Below, one piece after another: positions 1 through 6,434 of a stretch of DNA of 6,434 nt; position 1 is the first letter of the stretch, and each line of letters opens with the position of its first letter. The DNA is from Caulobacterales bacterium RIFOXYB1_FULL_67_16. Its GTDB lineage: Bacteria > Pseudomonadota > Alphaproteobacteria > Caulobacterales > Caulobacteraceae. The notes under the pieces are model-generated. The model had not been told where the DNA came from, searched no databases, and saw nothing but the letters and a program-made list of their open reading frames with translations. The stretch is from NCBI GenBank assembly GCA_001796045.1, contig MGLN01000026.1:2384-8817 (forward strand), written 5' to 3'. Position numbers and translations under genes: made by a program.

Positions 1-3000
1 GGCGGCCCTTTCGAGAATGCCTGAAAGGATGCCGTCGAAGTCGGCGAACAGGGCGTTCTGGTCGGCGATGCGCAGCGCCAACAGCCGGTTCAGGAAGGTG
101 TGGATCGGCGGCAGGTCGTCGGAGGGCTTGAGCCCGCCGTCGGCGTCGCGCAGCTTCAGGCCGGTCCTCGTCTCGAAGTCCTCCAGCGTCATGGACGACA
201 GCTCGCCAAAGCCGAGCGCGCCATAGAAGACCAGCAAGGCGCGTCGCGCCCAGGGGCTTTCCAGATTGTCCTCGGCCCGGAACAGACCCGCGCCCGCCGT
301 GCGGCGTTCGCCGCGCGTCAGGGCCCCCAGCGAATCCAGCCGTCGGGCGATGGTCGAGGTGAACCGCTTCTCGCCGTGGATGTCGGTGGTGACTGGGCGG
401 AACAGCGGCGGACAGGCCTGGTGGGTTCGATGACTGCGCCCCAGACCCTGGATGGCGGTATCCGCCCGCCAGCCCGGTTCGACCAGGTAGTGCGAGCGGC
501 GCTGCTGGTTCGGCGCCGAGAGGTCGGCGTGGTAGCTGCGTCCTGTGCCGCCCGCGTCCGAGAAGACCAGGATACGCTTGCGGCCGGACATGAAGGCGTC
601 GGTCTCCGACCGCGCGGCCGAGGCGCCGCGGCGCTCGACGAGCCGGCGTCCGTCGCGCGCGACGACGCGACGCGACCGTCCCGTGATCTCTGCGACCGCC
701 TCTGTTCCGAACGCATCCAGAAGGGCGTCGAGCACGCCGGGCACGGCGGGCAGGAGCGCCATCTTCTCGATCAGGTCTTCGCGCCGGCGCAACGCCTCCT
801 GGCTCACGGCGGGCCGGCCGTCGACCATGACCGGGACCAGCGTCACCGCGCCGTCGTCACCCTCGATCGCCTCCATGAGATTCACCGGGAAAGCCTCGCG
901 CAGATAGTCGAGGACATATTCGCGCGGGGTCAGGTCGATGGAGAGGTTGTTCCACTCCTCGGGCGGTATGGACGCCAGTCTTCGCTCCATCACCGCCTCG
1001 TTCGTCGAAACGATCTGGACCACGGCGGAACGCCCTTCGGTCAGGTCTGCCCGGATCGACGCCGCAAGCGTCGGCGCCTTCAACCCCGCGAGCAGGTGGC
1101 CGAAGAAGCGCAGCTTGGCGCCTTCGAACGCGGAATGGACGGCTGAGGCGGCCAGGCCGCTCTTGGCCTTGCCTTCCTCATCATTGAAGCCGGTCGCTTT
1201 CAGCGCCTCGCCCAGATTGGCGTGGATCAGCTGGAAGGCGTCGGCCCAGGCGTCCCAGATGCTGATGTCGTCCTCGGTCAGGGCGTGGAAGAGCGGCTCG
1301 TACTCGACGCCCTCGAACGACAGGGAGCGCGCGACGTAGAGGCCCAGCGCCTTGAGCTCGCGCGCCACGAGCTCCATGGCGGCGACCCCGCCCTTGTCCA
1401 TGGCGTCGAGGAAGTCGTCGCGGGTTACGAAGGGCGCCTCCGGCCCGCCCCAGAGACCCAGACGGGCGGCATAGGCGAGGTTCTCGGCCGTCGTCGCCCC
1501 GGTCGCCGAAACATAGAGAACACGGGCGTTGGGTAGCCGATTCTGCAGCGCCAGACCGGCCATGCCCTGCAGCGAAGCCTTCTTCGTTCCCCGTGCGCCC
1601 TTGCCGCCGCCGGCGGCGTTGGCCATGGCGTGGGCCTCATCGAAGGCGATCACCCCGTCGAAGTCTTCGCCCAGCCAGGCGACGATGTGGTCGAGCCGGC
1701 TTATCTTCTGGCCGCGCGCCGGCTGGCGCAGGGTGGCGTAGGTGGTGAAGACGATGCCGCGATCGAGCCGCACGCCTTCTCCCAACTTCCAGCTGTTGAG
1801 CGGCACGATGTCGTGGGCGCCCCCGCCGATCGCGCCCCAGTCGCGTCGGGCATCGTCCAGAAGGGCGTCGTTCTTGGACAGCCACAGGGCCTTGGTCCGC
1901 CCCTGGGCCATGTTGTCGGCGATGACGGCGGCGATCTCCCGGCCCTTTCCGCAGCCGGTGCCGTCGCCAAGGAAGAAGCCGCGCCGGAGCTGGACGGAAC
2001 CCTCGTCCTCCTCCCGCGACAACCTGAGCTGATGAGCCGCCTCTCCCGGCGTCCACCAGGCGGGCAGCATGCCGGCGTGCGCCTCGCCGGCGTAGATGAC
2101 CGTCTCCAGCTGGGCGTCGGAGATCCGGCCTTCGAGACGCACCGCCGCCGGAAGAACCGGCCGGTATGACGGGGCGGGCGGGGCGACCGAGGCCATCGGA
2201 CCGGACTCGACCAGGGCTGACGGGTGGGGCGTCTGCGCCGTCAGGGCGATCCGCGCCAGCCGGTGCGCCTGGTAGAGGCCGACATCGCGGCCCTCGCCCG
2301 TCCAGGCGAGGGTCTCATAGGTGATGGGGGACGCTCCCGCGAGGAAGCCGAGACGCCCGGACGGCAGGGCCAGCGACCGGTCCCGGGGCGCCAACAAGGT
2401 CTGCGCCCCGAGTTCGAGGCGAACCCTCGGCTTGGCCTTGGCGCGCTCGGGCACAGCCGAGGCCAGGGCGGCGCAGGCGGCGAGATCTTCACCATTCGCG
2501 AGCGCAGCGACTGCTGCGCCGCCCTCGAGCCGGTCCAGAACCAGCAACCCGGTCTCCACGCTGGTGCCGTGCCTGGAGAAGGCGCGTGGCGGAAAGCCGA
2601 TCCGGGCGACGACACGCCCCCTGGCGCTCAGTCGACGCATCAGACCCTCGTCGACGAGGGCGGTGATCGGCACGACAGCGGCCAGGCGCCCGCCATCGGC
2701 CAGGGCCGAGAAGGCCCCGGTCAGATGCGCCTCCAGGTCGGTGAAAGGCGGATTGCAGACCGTGACGTCGAATCCGCCCGCGCCCGGCAACAGGTCCTGG
2801 ACGCGACGTCCATCAAGACGTGACCGCGTCGCCGAAGCGAAGAGGCCGTCGAGCATTCCGGCGCGCCCCTCGGCCAGTTCGTTCAGCGTCAGAACTCCGC
2901 CGCAGGCCTCGGCGACGATAGCGATCAGGCCGGTGCCCGCCGAAGGCTCCAGCACCTGGTCGCCCGGGCGGACCTGTGCGGCCAGCACCACCAATGCCGC

Positions 3001-3402
3001 CAGTTCCGGCGGCGTGGAGAACTGGTCCAGTGCGATCTGATCTTCGCTGCGTCGGCTGTGGGTCAGACCCAGGCCGCCGACCGTCGCCAGAAGGGCGGCG
3101 ATGGCGGCCGGCGCGTCCTCGAGCCGCGACACCTGGGGCGCCAGCCGGCGGATCTGCAGAACGGTCGCCGCCTCGATGGCCTCGTAGGCGTCCCGCCAGT
3201 TCCACAAGCCCTCGGCGTCCGACCCGCCGAAGCCGGTGGTCATGACGCTGGAGACCAGTTTGCGGTCCAGCGGGCGGGACCGGGCCAGGTGGGTGGCGAG
3301 CGCCCGGGCGGCGGCCATGAGGTTGGTGGCGCGGTCGCACGGGCGTGGTGCGCCGAAGAGCGAGAGGCTGGCGGTCTGAGGCGGTGTCTGCGCGGCGGTC
3401 AT
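1..3402 (-). CDS. Strawberry-notch-type methyltransferase/SF2 helicase fusion, C-terminus cut by window edge
   Basis: The minus-strand frame from ATG at 3402 stays open to base 1, giving 1134 codons with the C-terminus missing. N-terminal helical part (residues about 1-120), then a DNA N-methyltransferase: QFSTPP at 127-132 (motif X-like), VLEPSAGTG at 150-158 (AdoMet motif I), NPPF at 217-220 (amino-methylating catalytic motif). After a linker comes a Sno helicase: GDGTGCGKG at 479-487 (Walker A), DEAH at 588-591, SAT at 632-634, then the Sno C-terminal domain with FSDAGGTGR at 947-955 and QGLGRSHRTHQ at 985-995 (motif VI, arginine fingers). All key residues look intact, so both activities are plausible. 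The order I then IV fits adenine-N6 or cytosine-N4 methylation; the target is unknown. ATG 3402 is the first ATG or GTG of the frame after the ParB-like gene and has GGAG 8 nt upstream. Bacterial relatives sit mostly on mobile elements; P1 DarB is a comparable fusion acting against restriction. That role is inference here. Confidence 0.93.
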   Translation of the reverse strand, partial: MTAAQTPPQTASLSLFGAPRPCDRATNLMAAARALATHLARSRPLDRKLVSSVMTTGFGGSDAEGLWNWRDAYEAIEAATVLQIRRLAPQVSRLEDAPAAIAALLATVGGLGLTHSRRSEDQIALDQFSTPPELAALVVLAAQVRPGDQVLEPSAGTGLIAIVAEACGGVLTLNELAEGRAGMLDGLFASATRSRLDGRRVQDLLPGAGGFDVTVCNPPFTDLEAHLTGAFSALADGGRLAAVVPITALVDEGLMRRLSARGRVVARIGFPPRAFSRHGTSVETGLLVLDRLEGGAAVAALANGEDLAACAALASAVPERAKAKPRVRLELGAQTLLAPRDRSLALPSGRLGFLAGASPITYETLAWTGEGRDVGLYQAHRLARIALTAQTPHPSALVESGPMASVAPPAPSYRPVLPAAVRLEGRISDAQLETVIYAGEAHAGMLPAWWTPGEAAHQLRLSREEDEGSVQLRRGFFLGDGTGCGKGREIAAVIADNMAQGRTKALWLSKNDALLDDARRDWGAIGGGAHDIVPLNSWKLGEGVRLDRGIVFTTYATLRQPARGQKISRLDHIVAWLGEDFDGVIAFDEAHAMANAAGGGKGARGTKKASLQGMAGLALQNRLPNARVLYVSATGATTAENLAYAARLGLWGGPEAPFVTRDDFLDAMDKGGVAAMELVARELKALGLYVARSLSFEGVEYEPLFHALTEDDISIWDAWADAFQLIHANLGEALKATGFNDEEGKAKSGLAASAVHSAFEGAKLRFFGHLLAGLKAPTLAASIRADLTEGRSAVVQIVSTNEAVMERRLASIPPEEWNNLSIDLTPREYVLDYLREAFPVNLMEAIEGDDGAVTLVPVMVDGRPAVSQEALRRREDLIEKMALLPAVPGVLDALLDAFGTEAVAEITGRSRRVVARDGRRLVERRGASAARSETDAFMSGRKRILVFSDAGGTGRSYHADLSAPNQQRRSHYLVEPGWRADTAIQGLGRSHRTHQACPPLFRPVTTDIHGEKRFTSTIARRLDSLGALTRGERRTAGAGLFRAEDNLESPWARRALLVFYGALGFGELSSMTLEDFETRTGLKLRDADGGLKPSDDLPPIHTFLNRLLALRIADQNALFADFDGILSGILERAA

Positions 3403-3437
3403 GGGAAGGGCTCCGTCGCCTGGAGCGGCGGGCTCAT
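3399..3437 (-). CDS. Possible 12-aa leader peptide overlapping the Sno start codon
   Basis: A mini-ORF MSPPLQATEPFP starts at ATG 3437. A GGAGG (3451 to 3447) lies 9 nt upstream, a better Shine-Dalgarno than that of the Sno gene itself. Its TGA overlaps the Sno ATG as ATGA (3402 to 3399), the classic layout for termination-reinitiation coupling. A longer version from ATG 3488 (29 aa) is in the same frame but has no good ribosome binding site. Translating it would unwind the inverted repeat around the Sno ribosome binding site. The peptide resembles nothing I know, and a chance ORF of this size is quite possible in such GC-rich DNA; it may matter only as a coupling device. Confidence 0.3.
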   Translation of the reverse strand: MSPPLQATEPFP

Positions 3438-3475
3438 CCCTCCGGTCCTCCAGGCTCGCGCCCAGCCGCCCTTCC
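3404..3475 (-). promoter_or_regulatory. Nested inverted repeats over the Sno ribosome binding site
   Basis: In the minus-strand transcript, GGAAGGGC (3475 to 3468) is perfectly complementary to GCCCUUCC (3411 to 3404), which lies between the Shine-Dalgarno GGAG (3414 to 3411) and the Sno ATG. Inside this outer stem a second perfect 8-bp pair, GCCUGGAG (3455 to 3448) with CUCCAGGC (3425 to 3418), forms an inner stem. The Shine-Dalgarno would lie in the internal loop and the edge of the outer stem, so folding could limit ribosome access. The pairing is seen directly; the regulatory effect is inference. No clear promoter was found in the gap. Confidence 0.35.
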
Positions 3476-3493
3476 TCCCGCCTTCCATGACGA

Positions 3494-3524
3494 AGGCCCG
3501 CCGCGACGATGTCGCGACGGGCCT
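3494..3524 (-). terminator. Strong GC-rich hairpin after the ParB-like gene, possible terminator or attenuator
   Basis: Starting 19 nt after the ParB-like stop codon, 14 bases on each arm (3524-3511 and 3507-3494) pair around a 3-nt loop. The only non-Watson-Crick position (3517 with 3501) becomes a G-U wobble in the minus-strand RNA, so the stem is continuous there. The sequence following the stem is UUCGUC rather than a U-run, so it is not a canonical intrinsic terminator. It may be a weak or partial stop that lowers Sno expression, an RNA-end stabiliser for the upstream message, or a processing site. Confidence 0.45.
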
Positions 3525-3543
3525 CGTCGTCTTCGCGCCTGGA

Positions 3544-5610
3544 TCAGGCGGCGTCGTCGAGCGCCGCCTCGCCTTCAGCGGTGACCTCGACGGCGCCGAC
3601 TCCGTCGTCAGCATCGCCTTCGCTCTCTTCCGCCGTGTCGCTCTCCAGATCGTCAGCGTCCGACGCCGCGACCTCGTCGACGTCGGGCGGCGTGGTCCAG
3701 GACAGGCTGGCCGGCGCCCATCCCTTCTCGGCCGCGTTCTCCTCGACCCAGGGGATCAGATCGGCCTTCTTCAGCAGAGCCGCTCGCACATCGGCCCGGT
3801 CCATCTCTTCCAGCATCTTCAACAGCAGGGTCTTGGAATGCGACTTCAGGAACTCGGCGTCCGGGGTCCAGTGCAGACTGATGTCCGCGCCGCAAAGCTC
3901 GGCGAGTTCGGCGGCTTCGGCCCGGGCCGACTTGCGGATCAGGGTCGTCCGCTCCTCCCGAACATCCAACGTGAGGGCGGTGAGCTCGGCCAGCAAACCC
4001 ATCTTGTCGCCATGGGCGAGACCATGCACCCAAGCGATCACCGTCTGGCCCGACGCCTCCCAGGCGGCGCGTCGATCGTCGAGCCTCTGGCGGACCTCGC
4101 CGTCCAGCGTCTCGATGACGCGACCGCCGGTCGGCTTGAAGGCGGACGCGGTCAGGGCGAGGGCGGACTCGGACCTCTGGCCGAAGGTCCTGACGGCCAG
4201 CTGATTGAACAGGCGGGCGATCAGCGCCGTGAAGGCGACGCCGGGATCGTCGGCGAGGGCGCGGATCAGACCGCGGGTGGCCACGTCGGTGCGCACGGCG
4301 TGCAGGGCGTGATTGACGCCTTCGGTCTCGGGTTCCGGCGTATCGACCTCGGGCGGCCGGTAGACGGGAGCGGCAGCGATGCCCCCTGCGGAGGCGGGCG
4401 CCTGATCGTCGGTCTCGTCCTCGACTTCCGGCTCCACGGGCGTGAAGCACCGGATTTCGATCCCGGTGCGCACTGCAGGACGCAGGAGCAGGGTCGTGGC
4501 TGCGCGACCGCTCCATCCCGCCTGATCCATGGCCAGGCGGGCGCGGATCATCACATCGAGCGCGGTGTCCACCGCCTCGGCGTCGGTCGTCTCCGTCAGA
4601 ACCGCCTCGACCCCATCGACAGCGGCGTTGAAGGCGTCTCGCTTGTCGCGGTAGTCCGCCATCTCCGTGGCCGGAAGCATGCCGCCATAGACGTAACCGG
4701 CGGCTTCCAGATCGTCCGCCAGATCCGGTTCTGGGCCCGCCGTGACGTGGACCGCCAGGCCCTCGGCCTCGTAGATCAGGGCGATCTCCCGTGCACGTCG
4801 GGTCCAGACTTCGGTGAGAATGGCCGGGTCCAGCAGCACCGGCGGCAGCTCGCCGAACAGATCGGTCTCGGTGCGGCCACCGGCCTCGGCGTAGCGCTCC
4901 GGGCCGATGAGGGCGCAGCGAGGGTCGCGCGCGGTGACGCGAGCCTCGTCGAGCTTTTCGGTCACGCGCCAATCCTGGAAACCGTGACCGTCGAGGGTCA
5001 TCCGGGCCAGCTCCGCCTGCTCGTCGGGGTCGGAAAGCCGGGCGAGCAGGCGAGCCTGGCGCAGGTTCAGCCGGCCGAGCCGCAGCGCCTGCAGCGCGAC
5101 ATCCGGCAGGGCGGACAGGGCCGCGAGACGTTTGATGTCGATTTCCGCGTATCCCAGCGCCTTGGCGATCGTGGGCACGCCGAGCTTGCCCTTCAGCATC
5201 CGGCCGATCGCCGCGATGATGTCGGCGACATGGACCGGCACGGCCGTGTTGGTGAGCAGAACGGCCGCGGCCTGGCGGGCTGGGTCCGTCTCGACAAAGA
5301 CATCGACGAGGAAGCTGTCGTCGATATGCCCCTGTTCGACCAGAAGACGAAGCGCCAGCAGGCGCCGCCGGCCGTCGAGCGCCATGTTGGCGGCTTCCTT
5401 CTTTCGACCGGGCCGGACGGTCAGAGGCTGCAGCTGACCGGCGGCGAACAGGGTCTCGGCAAGCAGAGGAATGTCATCGTCGGGGGGCTCGCCGAAGCGA
5501 AGGTTCTCCGGGGCGATGTCGAGATCACGGAGATGGACCAGCGGGCGGTTTCGGGTCGACGCGACCTGGAAAGGGGTGGCGACGACGGCGACGGCGGTGG
5601 AACGGGACAT
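3544..5610 (-). CDS. ParB/RepB/Spo0J-like DNA-binding protein with long acidic C-terminal extension
   Basis: 688 aa. Residues about 24-120 form a ParB N-domain: GQLQPLTVRP (58-67) matches the 'G..qPl.Vrp' region and GRRRLLA (80-86) is a degenerate GERRxRA nucleotide-binding box. Residues about 144-190 (IAKALGYAEIDIKRL... then LNLRQARLLARL) match the ParB helix-turn-helix region. The later part (about 230-640) has no domain I recognise, though WTPDAEFLKSHSK (581-593) is strikingly motif-like. The last 45 residues are rich in Asp and Glu. At 688 aa it is over twice the usual ~300 aa of a chromosomal ParB. The position for the ENxxR box reads TNTAV (120-124), so the Glu and Arg are missing. Lies 38 bp after the Toprim gene, probably in one operon. 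Likely roles are partition, regulation or marking of element DNA; no ParA is visible here. An upstream in-frame ATG at 5640 would add 10 residues but lacks a spaced Shine-Dalgarno. Confidence 0.87.
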   Translation of the reverse strand: MSRSTAVAVVATPFQVASTRNRPLVHLRDLDIAPENLRFGEPPDDDIPLLAETLFAAGQLQPLTVRPGRKKEAANMALDGRRRLLALRLLVEQGHIDDSFLVDVFVETDPARQAAAVLLTNTAVPVHVADIIAAIGRMLKGKLGVPTIAKALGYAEIDIKRLAALSALPDVALQALRLGRLNLRQARLLARLSDPDEQAELARMTLDGHGFQDWRVTEKLDEARVTARDPRCALIGPERYAEAGGRTETDLFGELPPVLLDPAILTEVWTRRAREIALIYEAEGLAVHVTAGPEPDLADDLEAAGYVYGGMLPATEMADYRDKRDAFNAAVDGVEAVLTETTDAEAVDTALDVMIRARLAMDQAGWSGRAATTLLLRPAVRTGIEIRCFTPVEPEVEDETDDQAPASAGGIAAAPVYRPPEVDTPEPETEGVNHALHAVRTDVATRGLIRALADDPGVAFTALIARLFNQLAVRTFGQRSESALALTASAFKPTGGRVIETLDGEVRQRLDDRRAAWEASGQTVIAWVHGLAHGDKMGLLAELTALTLDVREERTTLIRKSARAEAAELAELCGADISLHWTPDAEFLKSHSKTLLLKMLEEMDRADVRAALLKKADLIPWVEENAAEKGWAPASLSWTTPPDVDEVAASDADDLESDTAEESEGDADDGVGAVEVTAEGEAALDDAA

Positions 5611-5617
5611 GAGGGCT

Positions 5618-5622
5618 CTCCT
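5618..5622 (-). promoter_or_regulatory. Ribosome binding site fixing the ParB-like start
   Basis: AGGAG read on the minus strand lies 7 nt before ATG 5610. This supports MSRSTAV as the N-terminus over the in-frame ATG at 5640, and over the much longer reading of the frame back to 6402, which would run through the Toprim gene in another frame. Confidence 0.75.
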
Positions 5623-5648
5623 GCCGCAGGCGAGGTCCATCCCCGCCT

Positions 5649-6434
5649 TTACGGCGCCCGTCCGCGCCCTTCCTTTCCCGCTTTCTGATGGTCTCGAGCG
5701 GCCTCGTTCCAGTCGCCGAACGGGCGCGGCGGAAAGGCGACGATCGCTTCCACGCCATCGCGCTCGAGCCGCCTGGCCAGACGCACCGCGGCGATCTCCC
5801 CGGCTTCGCCCCGGTCTCCGGCGATGAGAACCGTCGAGACATGGTGGGGTGCATGCCACCGCGAGAGGTTTCCGGCGGACATGAGCGCCCAGCCCGGCAG
5901 GTCGAAGCGGACCATGGCGGACAGGGTGGTGACGACGCCCTCCGCCACCAGCATCCGCGCCGCCGCGGGACGCAGACGGACGGCCGATCCCGGCGGGACC
6001 TGACCCACGGTCTTGCGGGGAACGCTCAGACCCGATGCGACCTGCCCGTTGGTCGCGAGATAGGTGAGCTCGACGGCCGTGAGATCTCCCGAGGGCGACC
6101 GGATCCCGCTCATCATCGCGCGTCCGGCGCGCCGCCCCGGCCGGTAGACCGAGAGGGGCGCGCGGGGATGTTCGAGCAGGTCGTCGAGGTCTTCCCGCCA
6201 AGCGACGCCGCGCACGGCGAGGTGACGTGCGACCACGCCGGTCCGGACGGGTTGTACCCCATCCTGCCAGAGCGCACTCGCGACCGCTCGCCGTCGGGGG
6301 TGGTCGATCACGGGCCTGTCCGGCGTGTGCGCGACGCCCATGAGCCGACCGCCGGGATCGACCAGTCCGCGACGCCGCAGGTCGTCGCGCACCTCCCGCC
6401 AATCGGCCGCGCCGAAGGTGTGGATGACGACACG
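5649..6434 (-). CDS. Toprim-domain primase-like protein, N-terminus cut by window edge
   Basis: The frame is open from the right edge (first full codon 6434-6432) to TAA at 5651-5649, giving the C-terminal 261 codons. The visible start, VIHTFGAADWREVRDDLRRR, matches the end of the zinc-ribbon-like N-domain of plasmid and phage primase-type proteins, here without cysteines. The Toprim fold follows: LVAEGVVTTLSAM carries the catalytic Glu (codon 5942-5940), then AGNLSRW and VLIAGDRGEAGE with the conserved Asp (5816-5814), then a closing GDWNEAA (5717 to 5697). The second acidic residue of the usual DxD is Gly here (DRG). Proteins of this family are thought to make primers or handle DNA ends for plasmid or element replication and conjugative transfer; cytoplasmic. 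A GTG at 6392 could be read as a start, but the homologous sequence continues upstream, so the true start is outside. It is the first visible gene of the probable operon and ends 38 bp before the ParB-like start. The tail (KAGKEGRGRAP) is basic. Confidence 0.85.
   Translation of the reverse strand, partial: RVVIHTFGAADWREVRDDLRRRGLVDPGGRLMGVAHTPDRPVIDHPRRRAVASALWQDGVQPVRTGVVARHLAVRGVAWREDLDDLLEHPRAPLSVYRPGRRAGRAMMSGIRSPSGDLTAVELTYLATNGQVASGLSVPRKTVGQVPPGSAVRLRPAAARMLVAEGVVTTLSAMVRFDLPGWALMSAGNLSRWHAPHHVSTVLIAGDRGEAGEIAAVRLARRLERDGVEAIVAFPPRPFGDWNEAARDHQKAGKEGRGRAP

Noticed and set aside
100..1146. Plus-strand open frame of 348 codons opposite the Sno helicase
   Set aside because: Antisense to a clearly conserved helicase C-domain; the low-complexity Arg/Gly/Ala composition shows it is a shadow.
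3653..4972. Second minus-strand frame of 439 codons inside the ParB-like gene
   Set aside because: Extremely Arg-rich +1-type shadow of the ParB-like frame with no domain of its own.
5620..5630. Short CCTG/CAGG inverted repeat over the ParB-like Shine-Dalgarno
   Set aside because: Only 4 bp of stem; too weak to be called a regulatory structure.
3058..5688. Plus-strand open frame of 876 codons opposite the ParB-like and Sno genes
   Set aside because: It spans the antisense of two genes and their gap, has no recognisable domain, and has the Gly/Arg/Gln-rich make-up typical of antisense frames in GC-rich coding DNA.
5611..6402. Extension of the ParB-like frame upstream to an ATG at 6402 (952 aa in total)
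   Set aside because: The extra part overlaps the well-supported Toprim gene in another frame and is Arg/Gly-rich nonsense; a good AGGAG supports the start at 5610.
1..6434. Canonical parS site, CRISPR array, tRNA, insertion sequence or attachment site
   Set aside because: Searched by eye on both strands: no TGTTTCACGTGAAACA-like palindrome, no regularly spaced direct repeats, no tRNA-like cloverleaf and no transposase or terminal inverted repeats were seen.

Overview
The window is one strand of a GC-rich genome: all three protein genes read on the minus strand, and their third codon positions are almost always G or C. The base composition and protein types suggest an alphaproteobacterium (a Caulobacter/Brevundimonas-, sphingomonad- or rhizobial-like host). 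That is an inference, as no taxonomic marker such as an rRNA is present. The protein types suggest a plasmid, an integrative conjugative element or another large mobile element rather than core chromosome.

Layout in the direction of transcription (right to left): (1) the C-terminal 261 codons of a Toprim-domain primase-like protein, entering from the right edge and ending at 5649; (2) after 38 bp, a 688-aa ParB/RepB/Spo0J-related DNA-binding protein (5610 to 3544) with a ParB N-domain, a helix-turn-helix region, a very long extra C-terminal part and an acidic tail; (3) after a 141-bp gap, a giant open frame starting at 3402 and running off the left edge. It is a strawberry-notch (Sno)-type protein with an N-terminal adenine/cytosine-N methyltransferase (motif I and NPPF) fused to a superfamily 2 helicase (GTGCGKG, DEAH, SAT, and an arginine-finger motif VI). 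The giant frame has no stop in the window, so at least 1134 codons are visible. There is no stretch over 300 bp without a gene.

The 141-bp gap between the ParB-like gene and the Sno gene carries most of the non-coding signal. It holds a long GC-rich hairpin just after the ParB-like stop, a second nested inverted repeat that overlaps the ribosome binding site of the Sno gene, and a 12-codon mini-ORF whose stop overlaps the Sno start codon as ATGA. Together these could make a partial transcription stop and a translation-coupled or structure-controlled start for the Sno gene.

The Toprim, ParB-like and Sno order reads as a DNA-handling module: priming or DNA metabolism, sequence-specific DNA binding or partition, and methylation/remodelling of incoming or replicating DNA. 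Proteins of these three families are known on plasmids, conjugative elements and phages, and phage P1 DarB is a comparable methyltransferase-helicase fusion with an anti-restriction role. A host-takeover or anti-restriction job is therefore plausible here but is not shown by the sequence.
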